Assembly (NCBI GenBank): GCA_032718475.1
Contig: JAUCBJ010008787.1
Span: 34,030-98,029 of the forward strand
Source: Nemertoderma westbladi
Taxonomy: Eukaryota; Xenacoelomorpha; Nemertodermatida; Nemertodermatidae
Length of the DNA: 64,000 bases
Reading direction: 5' to 3'
The position numbers were made by a program, and so were the translations under genes. Positions 42,453 to 57,212 of the stretch are shown here, piece after piece (position 1 is the stretch's first letter; each line of letters opens with the position of its first letter). The notes under the pieces were generated by a model. That model was not told the DNA's origin. It made no database searches and worked only from the letters and a program-made list of their open reading frames with translations.

Positions 42453-44152
42453 CTGTAATAATCCGAGTAATTTACTAAAGTCAAAATGCATGATTTTATA
42501 ACTATTCATTTTACAAAAAAGGAAAGTAACATTTTTTTGTCCGACTTTATAATCCGGATTTAGTTAGTTAAAGCATTTTTTTTCGAGACCGAAGGCCGAG
42601 AAAAAATGCATTTATTCTTAAATTGTTACTATTTCGCTCGAATATTCCCCAAAATCGGGAGAAAAAGTATCAGATTTCGTTTCAGTTCTGTTTCGGATTG
42701 CATTGATTTACTTTTATCCCGGCGAAAAAAGTAAAGTAAAATATTTTTGGTGGAATTTATAAATTTTTATTACATGTATTGAAAGAGCATCGACGTAGAA
42801 AAGGTTTGCAAGTAATTTGAGCAAAATCCATTCACACACTCAAAAGTTATTGCAACTTTAGTGCCTACGCGGCGTCCACCAAAACGGAACTCAATATCCA
42901 ATATTGGTTTAAGCGGCTCTTTAGTTACGTGATAAATATTCGAGAACATTAAATTATTTAACATTGAGTAAGGCAGCATCAGGAGTTGAAGAGTACAATA
43001 ATTGGAAACGCAGTAACTATGGAAGAAATATATAGTAAAACTGCAGTTCAATTTAATTTATTTTGTAACACTACTGTACTGTTTGTAGTATATCGCTATG
43101 GTTTATTAAATAATTTAGCAACAAAAAAACACTAATTTAAGGTATTACATGGGAAAAAAACGTAGAACAATTTTTGGCGGGGTAGGCGGGGTAGCTCAGT
43201 TGGTTGAGCGCCGGGCCTGCAATCTATTGGTTGTAGGTTCAGCCCCGCCAGGGTCCACTCAGCCTTTCATCCTCTGGGGTCGATGAAATGAGTACCAGTT
43301 AAATAACTGGGAGCAAATCTTGGGATAGGAGTAGCGCCCACCCCTACCCTCGGGTAGCAGCTATCGAAAGAGGAGCCTTCGGGTCGCCTCCGGCTTCGGC
43401 CGACTGTTTTTTTATTAACTTCGCTGACGCTCGGTAAATAAAATGCCTGGAGAATAATGAAAAAAAGTTATACTTTTTTTTTCCCATGTAATAAATAATT
43501 ATTACCATTGGAATGAGTAATGAATGTCAATGAATGAATAAATTTAATTTTTCTTATAAAAATTGGATAAATTAAAATATTCACTTATGAATAGAAGTTT
43601 AACGTAACTAGTTATCGCAAATTTGATGTCAATTTTGCACCATATTGTGTAATTAATTTAATAATAATAGCTACTATATACTAGCTATTTATACTTTGTT
43701 AGTGAAGGTGATATTCCAGAACGTTAATCAAATAATCAAACCAAAAATTTGATTAAACTAGATACTGGTGCAAAAGATCCTACAACTAAACATTTTAATG
43801 CTAAATTTATTAATAATTGTAATTGTAATTACAATCGTAATTAATAATCGTAATTACTTATCTAGAATAAATAATGCGAAATCAACAGAATAAATTTCTA
43901 GATCGTTGATTGGATAAATATTTTATTATCAGCATTTTTGGAAGATTGGTTGGATAATTACTTTATTGTCCGCACTTTTGCGGACAATGAAGGGAATATT
44001 ATAAAGAAAACGTGTTAAAAATCAATTAAACATTTCAAAAATAATATGCATAATTTTTTATTGATTTAAACATTTGGGAAATGCCAGTTTGTTTGGAGAT
44101 CAATGGTCAATCGATTGTTGATCTAATCGATCCGATATTTTTAGTCAAGTAC
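42453..44152 (-). other. ADAM intron
   Basis: GTACTT donor at 44152 and TTATTACAG acceptor at 42453. It holds a tRNA-derived SINE (43188-43420) and AT-rich DNA. An open frame at 43051-42770 (minus) ends in TAATAAA and could be an alternative last exon, but has no recognisable domain. Confidence 0.7.
43188..43420 (+). mobile_element. tRNA-derived SINE in the ADAM intron
   Basis: It begins GGCGGGGTAGCTCAGTTGG (A box) with GGTTCAGCCCCGCC as B box and acceptor partner. The 7-bp acceptor and D arms pair, but the anticodon stem does not. The body reads TTTCATCCTCTGGGGTCGAT and GAGTACCAGTTAAATAACTG, a conserved SINE core known from other invertebrate SINEs (for example cephalopod ones). The tail runs into GGCTTCGGCCGAC. 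Confidence 0.75.
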
Positions 44153-44651
44153 TCGGTCGAGTTGAGCCGCATAATCCCCATTGTATATCGTCGTCCCACG
44201 AATCTTGTGCTGTATAGGCCCCTCCTAGGGTCTTACCGAAGTCCATATAAGCTACGATTATCACTAAACACATTCCATTAATTTTAAACAAATCGCCATA
44301 ACTTATCATAACTTTATTAAGACGACATTCTCCTCTATTTCCTCTGCCTTCACAGGTGGTAAAATCAGTTACTACGTTGTAATCTATAATATCGACTTTG
44401 CTGACAAACAGTCGAACGCTATCTGGCGTTTCGTCACCATCGAAATCCTGAACACTAAGCATTTCCGATATTCTGGCGATGTATTTCAGCATTTTTGATA
44501 TCGTCGCTTGTGAATCTTTTCTTTGAAATACGTAATATGAGTTGTCTGCGACGACCTGTATGTGGCAGTACTTGGCGGGTTGGTTGGTACCGAGTCCGTA
44601 ATCTTTTATCACACCAACAAAACATATTGCGACGATTAATAGAAAATTCAT
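44153..44651 (-). CDS. ADAM17-like metalloprotease, exon 1
   Basis: It starts MNFLLIVAICFVGVIKDYGL, a signal-peptide-like hydrophobic N-terminus, and passes directly into the catalytic domain: KYCHIQVVADNSYYVF, ISKMLKYIARISEML, LVIIVAYMDFGKTLGGAYTA and WGLCGS. The donor GTACTT at 44152 joins in phase with exon 2 (one base plus two), giving 661 residues in all. The usual prodomain with its cysteine switch is missing. An alternative is that the first 16 codons are intronic, because TGTGATAAAAG just before ATTACGGACTC could be an acceptor, with the prodomain encoded further upstream beyond the satellite. Confidence 0.78.
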
Positions 44652-44682
44652 AATAAAAGTCGGGAAGTTAAAATTAATAGAT

Positions 44683-45246
44683 ATGGGGGGGGGGGGGGGG
44701 GGGGTGATTGTTAGTGGCCTTCACATGAGCGAAATTTCTTGGTGCAACATATGTCAGCATTTTTGGTGTGAGATGTGATCGGTAAACTTGTGTTATAAAG
44801 CTGTAAGCAATGAAAAATACTACTGAAAGATATTTTGTATCTCAAGCATAATATCTTTCACAACGGGAACAAACAAGTCGTGTAGTGCTGCTGCTTCTTT
44901 AGGATGGTTCCGTATGTCCCCCAAGCTCCCATTTGTCTCATTCAGTATCACAGCCCAACTCAACCCCATCATATAACCGACGTTCCTAACCCTAACTACT
45001 AAACAAAATTCAAAACTAACATACTATTCTACAATATTTTTATAGAAAGAATGTCAAAATCTCGCAAAGAAAGAAAAAATAAAATAATATTTTAGAACAT
45101 AAAATATTTTCTTCCAAAACATTCATATTTTTTAAATTAATAGCTAACTCATATTAATAAGAACAGAACAACATATAGATCAACAAATATTTAGGACAAA
45201 CTATAGATAGAACCGATCAAACAATGACAAATTTGGACAAACTGTG
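44683..45246. other. Upstream DNA between ADAM exon 1 and the satellite
   Basis: It starts with a poly-G run of about 20 bases (about 44684-44703), reminiscent of the poly-G MITE ends. A-rich after 45000. No gene. Confidence 0.4.
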
Positions 45247-48200
45247 GTATCAATAAATAGAATAGAACAACAACAATTTATGACAACAACAACAAGTATC
45301 AATAAATAGAACAGAACAACAACAATTTAGGACAACAACAACAAGTATCAATAAATAGAATAGAACAACAACAATTTAGGACAACAACAACAAGTATCAA
45401 TAAATAGAACAGAACAACAACAATTTAGGACAACAACAACAAGTATCAATAAATAGAACAGAACAACAACAATTTAGGACAACAACAACAAGTATCAATA
45501 AATAGAACAGAACAACAACAATTTAGGACAACAACAACAAGTATCAATAAATATAATAGAACAACAACAATTTAGGACAACAACAACAAGTATCAATAAA
45601 TAGAACAGAACAACAACTATTTAGGACAACAACAACAAGTAACAATAAATAGAACAGAACAACAACAATTTAGGACAACAACAACAAGTATCAATAAATA
45701 GAACAGAACAACAACAATTTAGGACAACAACAACAAGTATCAATAATTAGACCAGAACAACAACAATTTAGGACAACAACAACAAGTATCAATAAATAGA
45801 ATAGAACAACAACAATTTAGGACAACAACAACAAGTATCAATAAATAGAATAGAACAACAACAATTTAGGACAACAACAACAAGTATCAATAAATAGAAC
45901 AGAACAACAACTATTTAGGACAACAACAACAAGTATCAATAAATAGAATAGAACAACAACAATTTAGGACAACAACAACAAGTATCTATAAATAGAATAG
46001 AACAACAACAATTTAGGACAACAACAATTTAGGACAACAACAACAAGTATCAATAAATAGAACAGAACAACAACTATTTAGGACAACAACAACAAGTATC
46101 AATAAATAGAACAGAACAACAACTATTTAGGACAACAACAACAAGTATCAATAAATAGAACAGAACAACAACAATTTAGGACAACAACAACAAGTATCAA
46201 TAAATAGAATAGAACAACAACAATTTAGGACAACAACAACAAGTATCAATAAATATAATAGAACAACAACAATTTAGGACAACAACAACAAGTATCTATA
46301 AATAGAACAGAACAACAACTATTTAGGACAACAACAACAAGTATCAATAAATAGACCAGAACAACAATAATTTAGGACAACAACAACAAGTATCAATAAA
46401 TAGAACAGAACAACAACAATTTAGGACAACAACAACAAGTATCTATAAATAGAATAGAACAACAACAATTTAGGACAACAACAACAAGTATCAATAAATA
46501 TAATATAACAACAACAAGTATCAATAAATATAATATAACAACAACAATTTAGGACAACAACAACAAGTATCAATAAATAGAATAGAACAACAACAATTTA
46601 TGACAACAACAACAAGTATCAATAAATAGAACAGAACAACAACAATTTAGGACAACAACAACAAGTATCAATAAATAGAACAGAACAACAACAATTTATG
46701 ACAACAACAACAAGTATCAATAAATAGACCAGAACAACAATAATTTAGGACAACAACAACAAGTATCAATAAATAGAACAGAACAACAACAATTTAGGAC
46801 AACAACAACAAGTATCTATAAATAGAATAGAACAACAACAATTTAGGACAACAACAACAAGTATCAATAAATAGAATAGAACAACAACTATTTAGGACAA
46901 CAACAACAAGTATCAATAAATATAATAGAACAACAACAATTTATGACAACAACAACAAGTATCTATAAATAGAACAGAACAACAACTATTTAGGACAACA
47001 ACAACAAGTATCAATAAATAGAATAGAACAACAATAATTTAGGACAACAACAACAAGTATCAATAAATAGAACAGAACAACAACAATTTAGGACAACAAC
47101 AACAAGTATCTATAAATAGAATAGAACAACAACAATTTAGGACAACAACAACAAGTATCAATAAATATAATATAACAACAACAATTTAGGACAACAACAA
47201 CAAGTATCAATAAATATAATATAACAACAACAATTTAGGACAACAACAACAAGTATCAATAAATAGAATAGAACAACAACAATTTATGACAACAACAACA
47301 AGTATCAATAAATAGAACAGAACAACAACAATTTAGGACAACAACAACAAGTATCAATAAATAGAACAGAACAACAACAATTTATGACAACAACAACAAG
47401 TATCAATAAATAGACCAGAACAACAATAATTTAGGACAACAACAACAAATATCAATAAATATAACAGAACAACAACAATTTAGGACAACAACAACAAGTA
47501 TCTATAAATAGAATAGAACAACAACAATTTAGGACAACAACAACAAGTATCAATAAATAGAATAGAACAACAACTATTTAGGACAACAACAACAAGTATC
47601 AATAAATAGAACAGAACAACAACAATTTATGACAACAACAACAAGTATCAATAAATATAATAGAACAACAACAATTTAGGACAACAACAACAAGTATCAA
47701 TAAATAGAACAGAACAACAACAATTTAGGACAACAACAACAAGTATCAATAAATATAATAGAACAACAACAATTTAGGACAACAACAACAAGTATCAATA
47801 AATAGAACAGAACAACAACTATTTAGGACAACAACAACAAGTATCAATAAATAGAATAGAACAACAACAATGTAAGACAACAACAACAAGTATAAATAAA
47901 TAGAACAGAACAACAACTATTTAGGACAAAAACAACAAGTATCAATAAATAGAACAGAACAACAACAATTTATGACAACAACAACAAGTATCAATAAATA
48001 GACCAGAACAACAATAATTTAGGACAACAACAACAAGTATCAATAAATAGAACAGAACAACAACAATTTAGGACAACAACAACAAGTATCTATAAATAGA
48101 ATAGAACAACAACAATTTAGGACAACAACAACAAGTATCAATAAATAGAATAGAACAACAACTATTTAGGACAACAACAACAAGTATCAATAAATAGAAC

Positions 48201-51200
48201 AGAACAACAACAATTTATGACAACAACAACAAGTATCAATAAATAGAACAGAACAACAACAATTTAGGACAACAACAACAAGTATCTATAAATAGAATAG
48301 AACAACAACAATTTATGACAACAACAACAAGTATCAATAAATATAATAGAACAACAACAATTTAGGACAACAACAAGAAGTATCAATAAATAGAACAGAA
48401 CAACAACTATTTAGGACAACAACAACAAGTATCAATAAATATAATATAACAACAACAATTTAGGACAACAACAACAAGTATCAATAAATATAATATAACA
48501 ACAACAATTTAGGACAACAACAACAAGTATCAATAAATAGAATAGAACAACAACAATTTATGACAACAACAACAAGTATCAATAAATAGAACAGAACAAC
48601 AACTATTTAGGACAACAACAACAAGTATCAATAAATAGAACAGAACAACAACAATTTAGGACAACAACAACAAGTATCTATAAATAGAATAGAACAACAA
48701 CAATTTAGGACAACAACAACAAGTATCAATAAATATAATATAACAACAACAATTTAGGACAACAACAACAAGTATCAATAAATATAATATAACAACAACA
48801 ATTTAGGACAACAACAACAAGTATCAATAAATAGAATAGAACAACAACAATTTATGACAACAACAACAAGTATCAATAAATAGAACAGAACAACAACAAT
48901 TTAGGACAACAACAACAAGTATCAATAAATAGAACAGAACAACAACAATTTATGACAACAACAACAAGTATCAATAAATAGACCAGAACAACAATAATTT
49001 AGGACAACAACAACAAGTATCAATAAATAGAACAGAACAACAACAATTTAGGACAACAACAACAAGTATCTATAAATAGAATAGAACAACAACAATTTAG
49101 GACAACAACAACAAGTATCAATAAATATAATAGAACAACAACTATTTAGGACAACAACAACAAGTATCAATAAATATAATAGAACAACAACAATTTATGA
49201 CAACAACAACAAGTATCTATAAATAGAATAGAACAACAACTATTTAGGACAACAACAACAAGTATCAATAAATAGACCAGAACAACAATAATTTAGGACA
49301 ACAACAACAAGTATCAATAAATAGAACAGAACAACAACAATTTAGGACAACAACAACAAGTATCTATAAATAGAATAGAACAACAACAATTTAGGACAAC
49401 AACAACAAGTATCAATAAATATAATATAACAACAACAATTTAGGACAACAACAACAAGTATCAATAAATATAATATAACAACAACAATTTAGGACAACAA
49501 CAACAAGTATCAATAAATAGAATAGAACAACAACAATTTATGACAACAACAACAAGTATCAATAAATAGAACAGAACAACAACAATTTAGGACAACAACA
49601 ACAAGTATCAATAAATAGAACAGAACAACAACAATTTATGACAACAACAACAAGTATCAATAAATAGACCAGAACAACAATAATTTAGGACAACAACAAC
49701 AAGTATCAATAAATATAACAGAACAACAACAATTTAGGACAACAACAACAAGTATCTATAAATAGAATAGAACAACAACAATTTAGGACAACAATAACAA
49801 GTATCAATAAATAGAACAGAACAACAACAATTTATGACAACAACAACAAGTATCAATAAATAGACCAGAACAACAATAATTTAGGACAACAATAACAAGT
49901 ATCAATAAATAGAACAGAACAACAACAATTTATGACAACAACAACAAGTATCAATAAATAGACCAGAACAACAATAATTTAGGACAACAACAACAAGTAT
50001 CAATAAATATAACAGAACAACAACAATTTAGGACAACAACAACAAGTATCTATAAATAGAATAGAACAACAACAATTTAGGACAACAACAACAAGTATCA
50101 ATAAATAGAATAGAACAACAACTATTTAGGACAACAACAACAAGTATCAATAAATAGAACAGAACAACAACAATTTAGGACAACAACAACAAGTATCTAT
50201 AAATAGAATAGAACAACAACAATTTAGGACAACAACAACAAGTATCAATAAATAGAATAGAACAACAACTATTTAGGACAACAACAACAAGTATCAATAA
50301 ATAGAACAGAACAACAACAATTTATGACAACAACAACAAGTATCAATAAATAGAACAGAACAACAACAATTTAGGACAACAACAACAAGTATATATAAAT
50401 AGAATAGAACAACAACAATTTATGACAACAACAACAAGTATCAATAAATAGACCAGAACAACAATAATTTAGGACAACAACAACAAGTATCAATAAATAG
50501 AACAGAACAACAACAATTTAGGACAACAACAACAAGTATCTATAAATAGAATAGAACAACAACTATTTAGGACAACAACAACAAGTATCAATAAATAGAA
50601 TAGAACAACAACTATTTAGGACAACAACAACAAGTATCAATAAATAGAACATAACAACAACAATTTATGACAACAACAACAAGTATCATTAAATATAATA
50701 GAACAACAACAATTTAGGACAACAACAAGAAGTATCAATAAATAGAACAGAACAACAACAATTTATGACAACAACAACAAGTATCAATAAATAGACCAGA
50801 ACAACAATAATTTAGGACAACAACAACAAGTATCAATAAATAGAACAGAACAACAACAATTTATGACAACAACAACAAGTATCAATAAATAGACCAGAAC
50901 AACAATAATTTAGGACAACAACAAGAAGTATCAATAAATAGAACAGAACAACAACAATTTAGGACAACAACAACAAGTATCAATAAATAGACCAGAACAA
51001 CAATAATTTAGGACAACAACAAGAAGTATCAATAAATAGAACAGAACAACAACAATTTATGACAACAACAACAAGTATCAATAAATAGACCAGAACAACA
51101 ATAATTTAGGACAACAACAAGAAGTATCAATAAATAGAACAGAACAACAACAATTTAGGACAACAACAACAAGTATCAATAAATAGACCAGAACAACAAT

Positions 51201-54200
51201 AATTTAGGACAACAACAAGAAGTATCAATAAATAGAACAGAACAACAACAATTTATGACAACAACAACAAGTATCAATAAATAGACCAGAACAACAATAA
51301 TTTAGGACAACAACAACAAGTATCAATAAATAGAACAGAACAACAACAATTTAGGACAACAACAACAAGTATCTATAAATAGAATAGAACAACAACAATT
51401 TAGGACAACAACAACAAGTATCAATAAATAGAATAGAACAACAACTATTTAGGACAACAACAACAAGTATCAATAAATAGAACAGAACAACAACAATTTA
51501 TGACAACAACAACAAGTATCAATAAATAGAACAGAACAACAACAATTTAGGACAACAACAACAAGTATCTATAAATAGAATAGAACAACAACAATTTATG
51601 ACAACAACAACAAGTATCAATAAATATAATAGAACAACAACAATTTAGGACAACAACAAGAAGTATCAATAAATAGAACAGAACAACAACTATTTAGGAC
51701 AACAACAACAAGTATCAATAAATATAATATAACAACAACAATTTAGGACAACAACAACAAGTATCAATAAATATAATATAACAACAACAATTTAGGACAA
51801 CAACAACAAGTATCAATAAATAGAATAGAACAACAACAATTTATGACAACAACAACAAGTATCAATAAATAGAACAGAACAACAACTATTTAGGACAACA
51901 ACAACAAGTATCAATAAATAGAACAGAACAACAACAATTTAGGACAACAACAACAAGTATCTATAAATAGAATAGAACAACAACAATTTAGGACAACAAC
52001 AACAAGTATCAATAAATATAATATAACAACAACAATTTAGGACAACAACAACAAGTATCAATAAATATAATATAACAACAACAATTTAGGACAACAACAA
52101 CAAGTATCAATAAATAGAATAGAACAACAACAATTTATGACAACAACAACAAGTATCAATAAATAGAACAGAACAACAACAATTTAGGACAACAACAACA
52201 AGTATCAATAAATAGAACAGAACAACAACAATTTATGACAACAACAACAAGTATCAATAAATAGACCAGAACAACAATAATTTAGGACAACAACAACAAG
52301 TATCAATAAATAGAACAGAACAACAACAATTTAGGACAACAACAACAAGTATCTATAAATAGAATAGAACAACAACAATTTAGGACAACAACAACAAGTA
52401 TCAATAAATATAATAGAACAACAACTATTTAGGACAACAACAACAAGTATCAATAAATATAATAGAACAACAACAATTTATGACAACAACAACAAGTATC
52501 TATAAATAGAACAGAACAACAACTATTTAGGACAACAACAACAAGTATCAATAAATAGACCAGAACAACAATAATTTAGGACAACAACAACAAGTATCAA
52601 TAAATAGAACAGAACAACAACAATTTAGGACAACAACAACAAGTATCTATAAATAGAATAGAACAACAACAATTTAGGACAACAACAACAAGTATCAATA
52701 AATATAATATAACAACAACAATTTAGGACAACAACAACAAGTATCAATAAATATAATATAACAACAACAATTTAGGACAACAACAACAAGTATCAATAAA
52801 TAGAATAGAACAACAACAATTTATGACAACAACAACAAGTATCAATAAATAGAACAGAACAACAACAATTTAGGACAACAACAACAAGTATCAATAAATA
52901 GAACAGAACAACAACAATTTATGACAACAACAACAAGTATCAATAAATAGACCAGAACAACAATAATTTAGGACAACAACAACAAGTATCAATAAATATA
53001 ACAGAACAACAACAATTTAGGACAACAACAACAAGTATCTATAAATAGAATAGAACAACAACAATTTAGGACAACAATAACAAGTATCAATAAATAGAAC
53101 AGAACAACAACAATTTATGACAACAACAACAAGTATCAATAAATAGACCAGAACAACAATAATTTAGGACAACAATAACAAGTATCAATAAATAGAACAG
53201 AACAACAACAATTTATGACAACAACAACAAGTATCAATAAATAGACCAGAACAACAATAATTTAGGACAACAACAACAAGTATCAATAAATATAACAGAA
53301 CAACAACAATTTAGGACAACAACAACAAGTATCTATAAATAGAATAGAACAACAACAATTTAGGACAACAACAACAAGTATCAATAAATAGAATAGAACA
53401 ACAACTATTTAGGACAACAACAACAAGTATCAATAAATAGAACAGAACAACAACAATTTAGGACAACAACAACAAGTATCTATAAATAGAATAGAACAAC
53501 AACAATTTAGGACAACAACAACAAGTATCAATAAATAGAATAGAACAACAACTATTTAGGACAACAACAACAAGTATCAATAAATAGAACAGAACAACAA
53601 CAATTTATGACAACAACAACAAGTATCAATAAATAGAACAGAACAACAACAATTTAGGACAACAACAACAAGTATATATAAATAGAATAGAACAACAACA
53701 ATTTATGACAACAACAACAAGTATCAATAAATAGACCAGAACAACAATAATTTAGGACAACAACAACAAGTATCAATAAATAGAACAGAACAACAACAAT
53801 TTAGGACAACAACAACAAGTATCTATAAATAGAATAGAACAACAACTATTTAGGACAACAACAACAAGTATCAATAAATAGAATAGAACAACAACTATTT
53901 AGGACAACAACAACAAGTATCAATAAATAGAACAGAACAACAACAATTTATGACAACAACAACAAGTATCATTAAATATAATAGAACAACAACAATTTAG
54001 GACAACAACAAGAAGTATCAATAAATAGAACAGAACAACAACAATTTATGACAACAACAACAAGTATCAATAAATAGACCAGAACAACAATAATTTAGGA
54101 CAACAACAACAAGTATCAATAAATAGAACAGAACAACAACAATTTATGACAACAACAACAAGTATCAATAAATAGACCAGAACAACAATAATTTAGGACA

Positions 54201-55558
54201 ACAACAAGAAGTATCAATAAATAGAACAGAACAACAACAATTTAGGACAACAACAACAAGTATCAATAAATAGACCAGAACAACAATAATTTAGGACAAC
54301 AACAAGAAGTATCAATAAATAGAACAGAACAACAACAATTTATGACAACAACAACAAGTATCAATAAATAGACCAGAACAACAATAATTTAGGACAACAA
54401 CAACAAGTATCAATAAATAGAACAGAACAACAACAATTTAGGACAACAACAACAAGTATCTATAAATAGAATAGAACAACAACAATTTAGGACAACAACA
54501 ACAAGTATCAATAAATAGAATAGAACAACAACTATTTAGGACAACAACAACAAGTATCAATAAATAGAACAGAACAACAACAATTTAGGACAACAACAAC
54601 AAGTATCAATAAATAGAATAGAACAACAACTATTTAGGACAACAACAACAAGTATCAATAAATAGACCAGAACAACAATAATTTAGGACAACAACAAGAA
54701 GTATCAATAAATAGAACAGAACAACAACAATTTATGACAACAACAACAAGTATCAATAAATAGACCAGAACAACAATAATTTAGGACAACAACAAGAAGT
54801 ATCAATAAATAGAACAGAACAACAACAATTTATGACAACAACAACAAGTATCAATAAATAGACCAGAACAACAATAATTTAGGACAACAACAACAAGTAT
54901 CAATAAATAGAACAGAACAACAACAATTTAGGACAACAACAACAAGTATCTATAAATAGAATAGAACAACAACAATTTAGGACAACAACAACAAGTATCA
55001 ATAAATAGAATAGAACAACAACTATTTAGGACAACAACAACAAGTATCAATAAATAGAACAGAACAACAACAATTTATGACAACAACAACAAGTATCAAT
55101 AAATATAATAGAACAACAACAATTTAGGACAACAACAAGAAGTATCAATAAATAGAACAGAACAACAACTATTTAGGACAACAACAGCAAGTATCAATAA
55201 ATAGAACAGAACAACAACTATTTAGGACAACAACAACAAGTATCAATAAATATAATAGAACAACAACAATTTAGGACAACAACAAGAAGTATCAATAAAT
55301 AGAACAGAACAACAACTATTTAGGACAACAACAACAAGTATCAATAAATATAATAGAACAACAACAATTTAGGACAACAACAAGAAGTATCAATAAATAG
55401 AACAGAACAACAACTATTTAGGACAACAACAACAAGCATGAATAAATAGAACAGAACAACAACAATTTATGACAACAACAACAAGTATGAATAAATAGAA
55501 CAGAACAACAACAATTTATGACAACAACAACAAGTATCAATAAATAGACCAGAACAAC
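45247..55558. repeat. 10.3-kb satellite array, 49-bp unit, higher-order structure
   Basis: About 210 units of 49 bp. The core words are ACAACAACAATTTAGGACA and CAAGTATCAATAAATAGA. Unit variants differ at fixed positions (TTTAGG/TTTATG, AACAATT/AACTATT/AATAATT, AACAGA/AATAGA/ACCAGA/TAATATA, GTATCAA/GTATCTA, CAACAAG/CAAGAAG). The order of variants repeats with a shift of exactly 3283 bp (67 units). The plus strand is nearly G-free. No ORF of length. Confidence 0.97.
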
Positions 55559-55957
55559 GGTACTTCTCCAGTATGCGTACACCCCCCACCAAATTTTTTG
55601 TACTAGCTAGTTTTTGATAATTTCTTTTTTTGAAATGTACCAAAACATGTTAGCTATTTTATTTTTTAAAAATAATGTTCTAGAACGAATATTTTTTGTT
55701 CTAGAACATGTTTTAGACAAAAGCCGGCTTTGTTCTTAAAATGCATGGGATGGTTGGTGTAAAATAAATAAAATATATTTTTTTAATATTTTTGAAATTT
55801 TTCAATAAAATTATTGTGGTACCGGTAGCTAATAAATTTTAATTTATTAACAAATAGATTTCAATAGAAATATTGTATCGTATATTATTCAGTAATTACA
55901 AGTAATTTGATTAAACACATTATTATTTAATATCCCTATTGTAAAGTTCTAGCATTT

Positions 55958-56182
55958 CTAATGCTCAGCAATCAACTTCAGTAAGTCTTTCATTGGCGTC
56001 TCTTGATGCAGTTGACGCCACCGAAACTCGGCAAGGTGTTGCTGGAGGGTGGTTTTCTTTGGCCCGTATTTCTTCTTCATGACGTTTAGCTTTGCGTGAC
56101 ACCACATTACTTCAATCCTTTGTGTGTTAGCACCCGTGTTTCGATCTACGAAGCGTCCCCTTCCCTGCAAATGATATGGCAC
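55958..56182 (-). pseudogene. Merlin (ISXO2-like) transposase, C-terminal fragment
   Basis: 74 codons reading FVDRNTGANTQRIEVMWCHA, then KYGPKKTTLQQHLAEFRWR. This matches the last third of DDE transposases of the IS1595/Merlin type, where VD.TGAHTQ.IE..W holds the catalytic glutamate and EF.WR is a conserved closing motif. The first two catalytic aspartates are not present in the window region, so the enzyme is dead. Confidence 0.78.
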
Positions 56183-56659
56183 ACCCTTCCGTTTTTAGTA
56201 ATTCCGTTATTTCAAACATATTGAAATCGTGCTCATGAGGTCTACCCAGTTTATGATAGTCTCTATTATTGGACTTCTGTTTGTTATTGACATAACTGCG
56301 ATAAATACTAAAAAACTACTGTAGATAATACTCTTATACTGTATATAGCGAATTGAAAATGAATAAGTTTCAATGTTCTAGAATAATGTTGCCAGAGTAT
56401 CATTAAAAAGCTTAAATACTGTTGATATAACGAACTCATAAGATCTTTATAAGATAGACACAAGGCGAAACAACTCGACTTTAAGTATTATTCAAGTATA
56501 ATAACTGTAATACAGTAATTATAAAGCACAAACAGCTGTCTGGCCGTATGCAGTATTGCTTATCGCAGTACCGGTACGCGGTGCTGCGGTTGCAGTACTC
56601 AATCCAGTAAAGTACTGAAGTACAGTACTACCGGTAACATCAGTCCTGAAATCCCAGCG

Positions 56660-57212
56660 ACAGTAATTTCCCCCCCACCCTCTATCTGAGTCTATGACTA
56701 TTATATTATATTATATCTCCCATACTGAACGGAGAAAAAACCTATACAATTGGAATATTTACGGCACAAATAAAAATACAGGAATTAGGTGAAGTTAAAT
56801 GGAGTTTCACAGTTGTTGACTATATTGTAGGAGGTATGGAAATAATAATTGGTTGGGATGTCATAAAAAAGATAAGTTGTATCCAAATATGTCGCGGTCA
56901 TGGGGATGAGTGCAACACAGAATTGTCGCCTAGGCAACAGACAATACAATGTGTAGCGGCTGCGATTGAAGAACGTAAATTATTAATAATCGATAAAGAT
57001 GATTTTTCAGCATGGTTTAATGGAAGTTACTGGACCGTTGAGTATAAATTTAAGAATGGTAAAGGTCCTGAAGTGCTACACAATACCGTACATGAGTATC
57101 ATTTATCTACAAAAAATAGACAAAAATACAGAGAGGCGGTGCAGGAATGGATCGACAACAGTAATTTCCCCCCCACCCTCTGTCTGAGTCTATGACTATT
57201 ATATTATATTAT
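56660..57212 (+). repeat. 55-bp direct repeats bracketing a pol fragment
   Basis: 56660-56714 and 57158-57212 are nearly identical (ACAGTAATTTCCCCCCCACC ... TGACTATTATATTATATTA), 498 bp apart. Confidence 0.8.
56722..57160 (+). pseudogene. Ty3/gypsy-like pol fragment (end of protease and pre-RT region)
   Basis: The open frame reads KWSFTVVDYIVGGMEIIIGW DVIKKI, the closing part of a retropepsin fold (IIGWD). It continues with FNGSYWTVEYKFKNGKGPEV and a tyrosine- and tryptophan-rich stretch ending QEWIDNSNF, which resembles the segment just before RT in some invertebrate gypsy elements. No RT follows. It lies inside the Merlin element between 55-bp direct repeats, so it looks like captured sequence. 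Confidence 0.6.

Noticed and set aside
42770-43051. 93-codon minus-strand frame in the ADAM intron, ending TAATAAA
   Set aside because: Could be an alternative last exon, but no domain and no clear acceptor; not strong enough to list as a gene.
43188-43262. Possible functional tRNA-Cys gene (GCA in the loop position)
   Set aside because: Acceptor and D arms pair, but the anticodon stem does not, and a SINE core follows; it is a SINE head.
45247-55558. CRISPR-like repeat array
   Set aside because: No spacers; units are contiguous tandem satellite copies in a eukaryotic genome.
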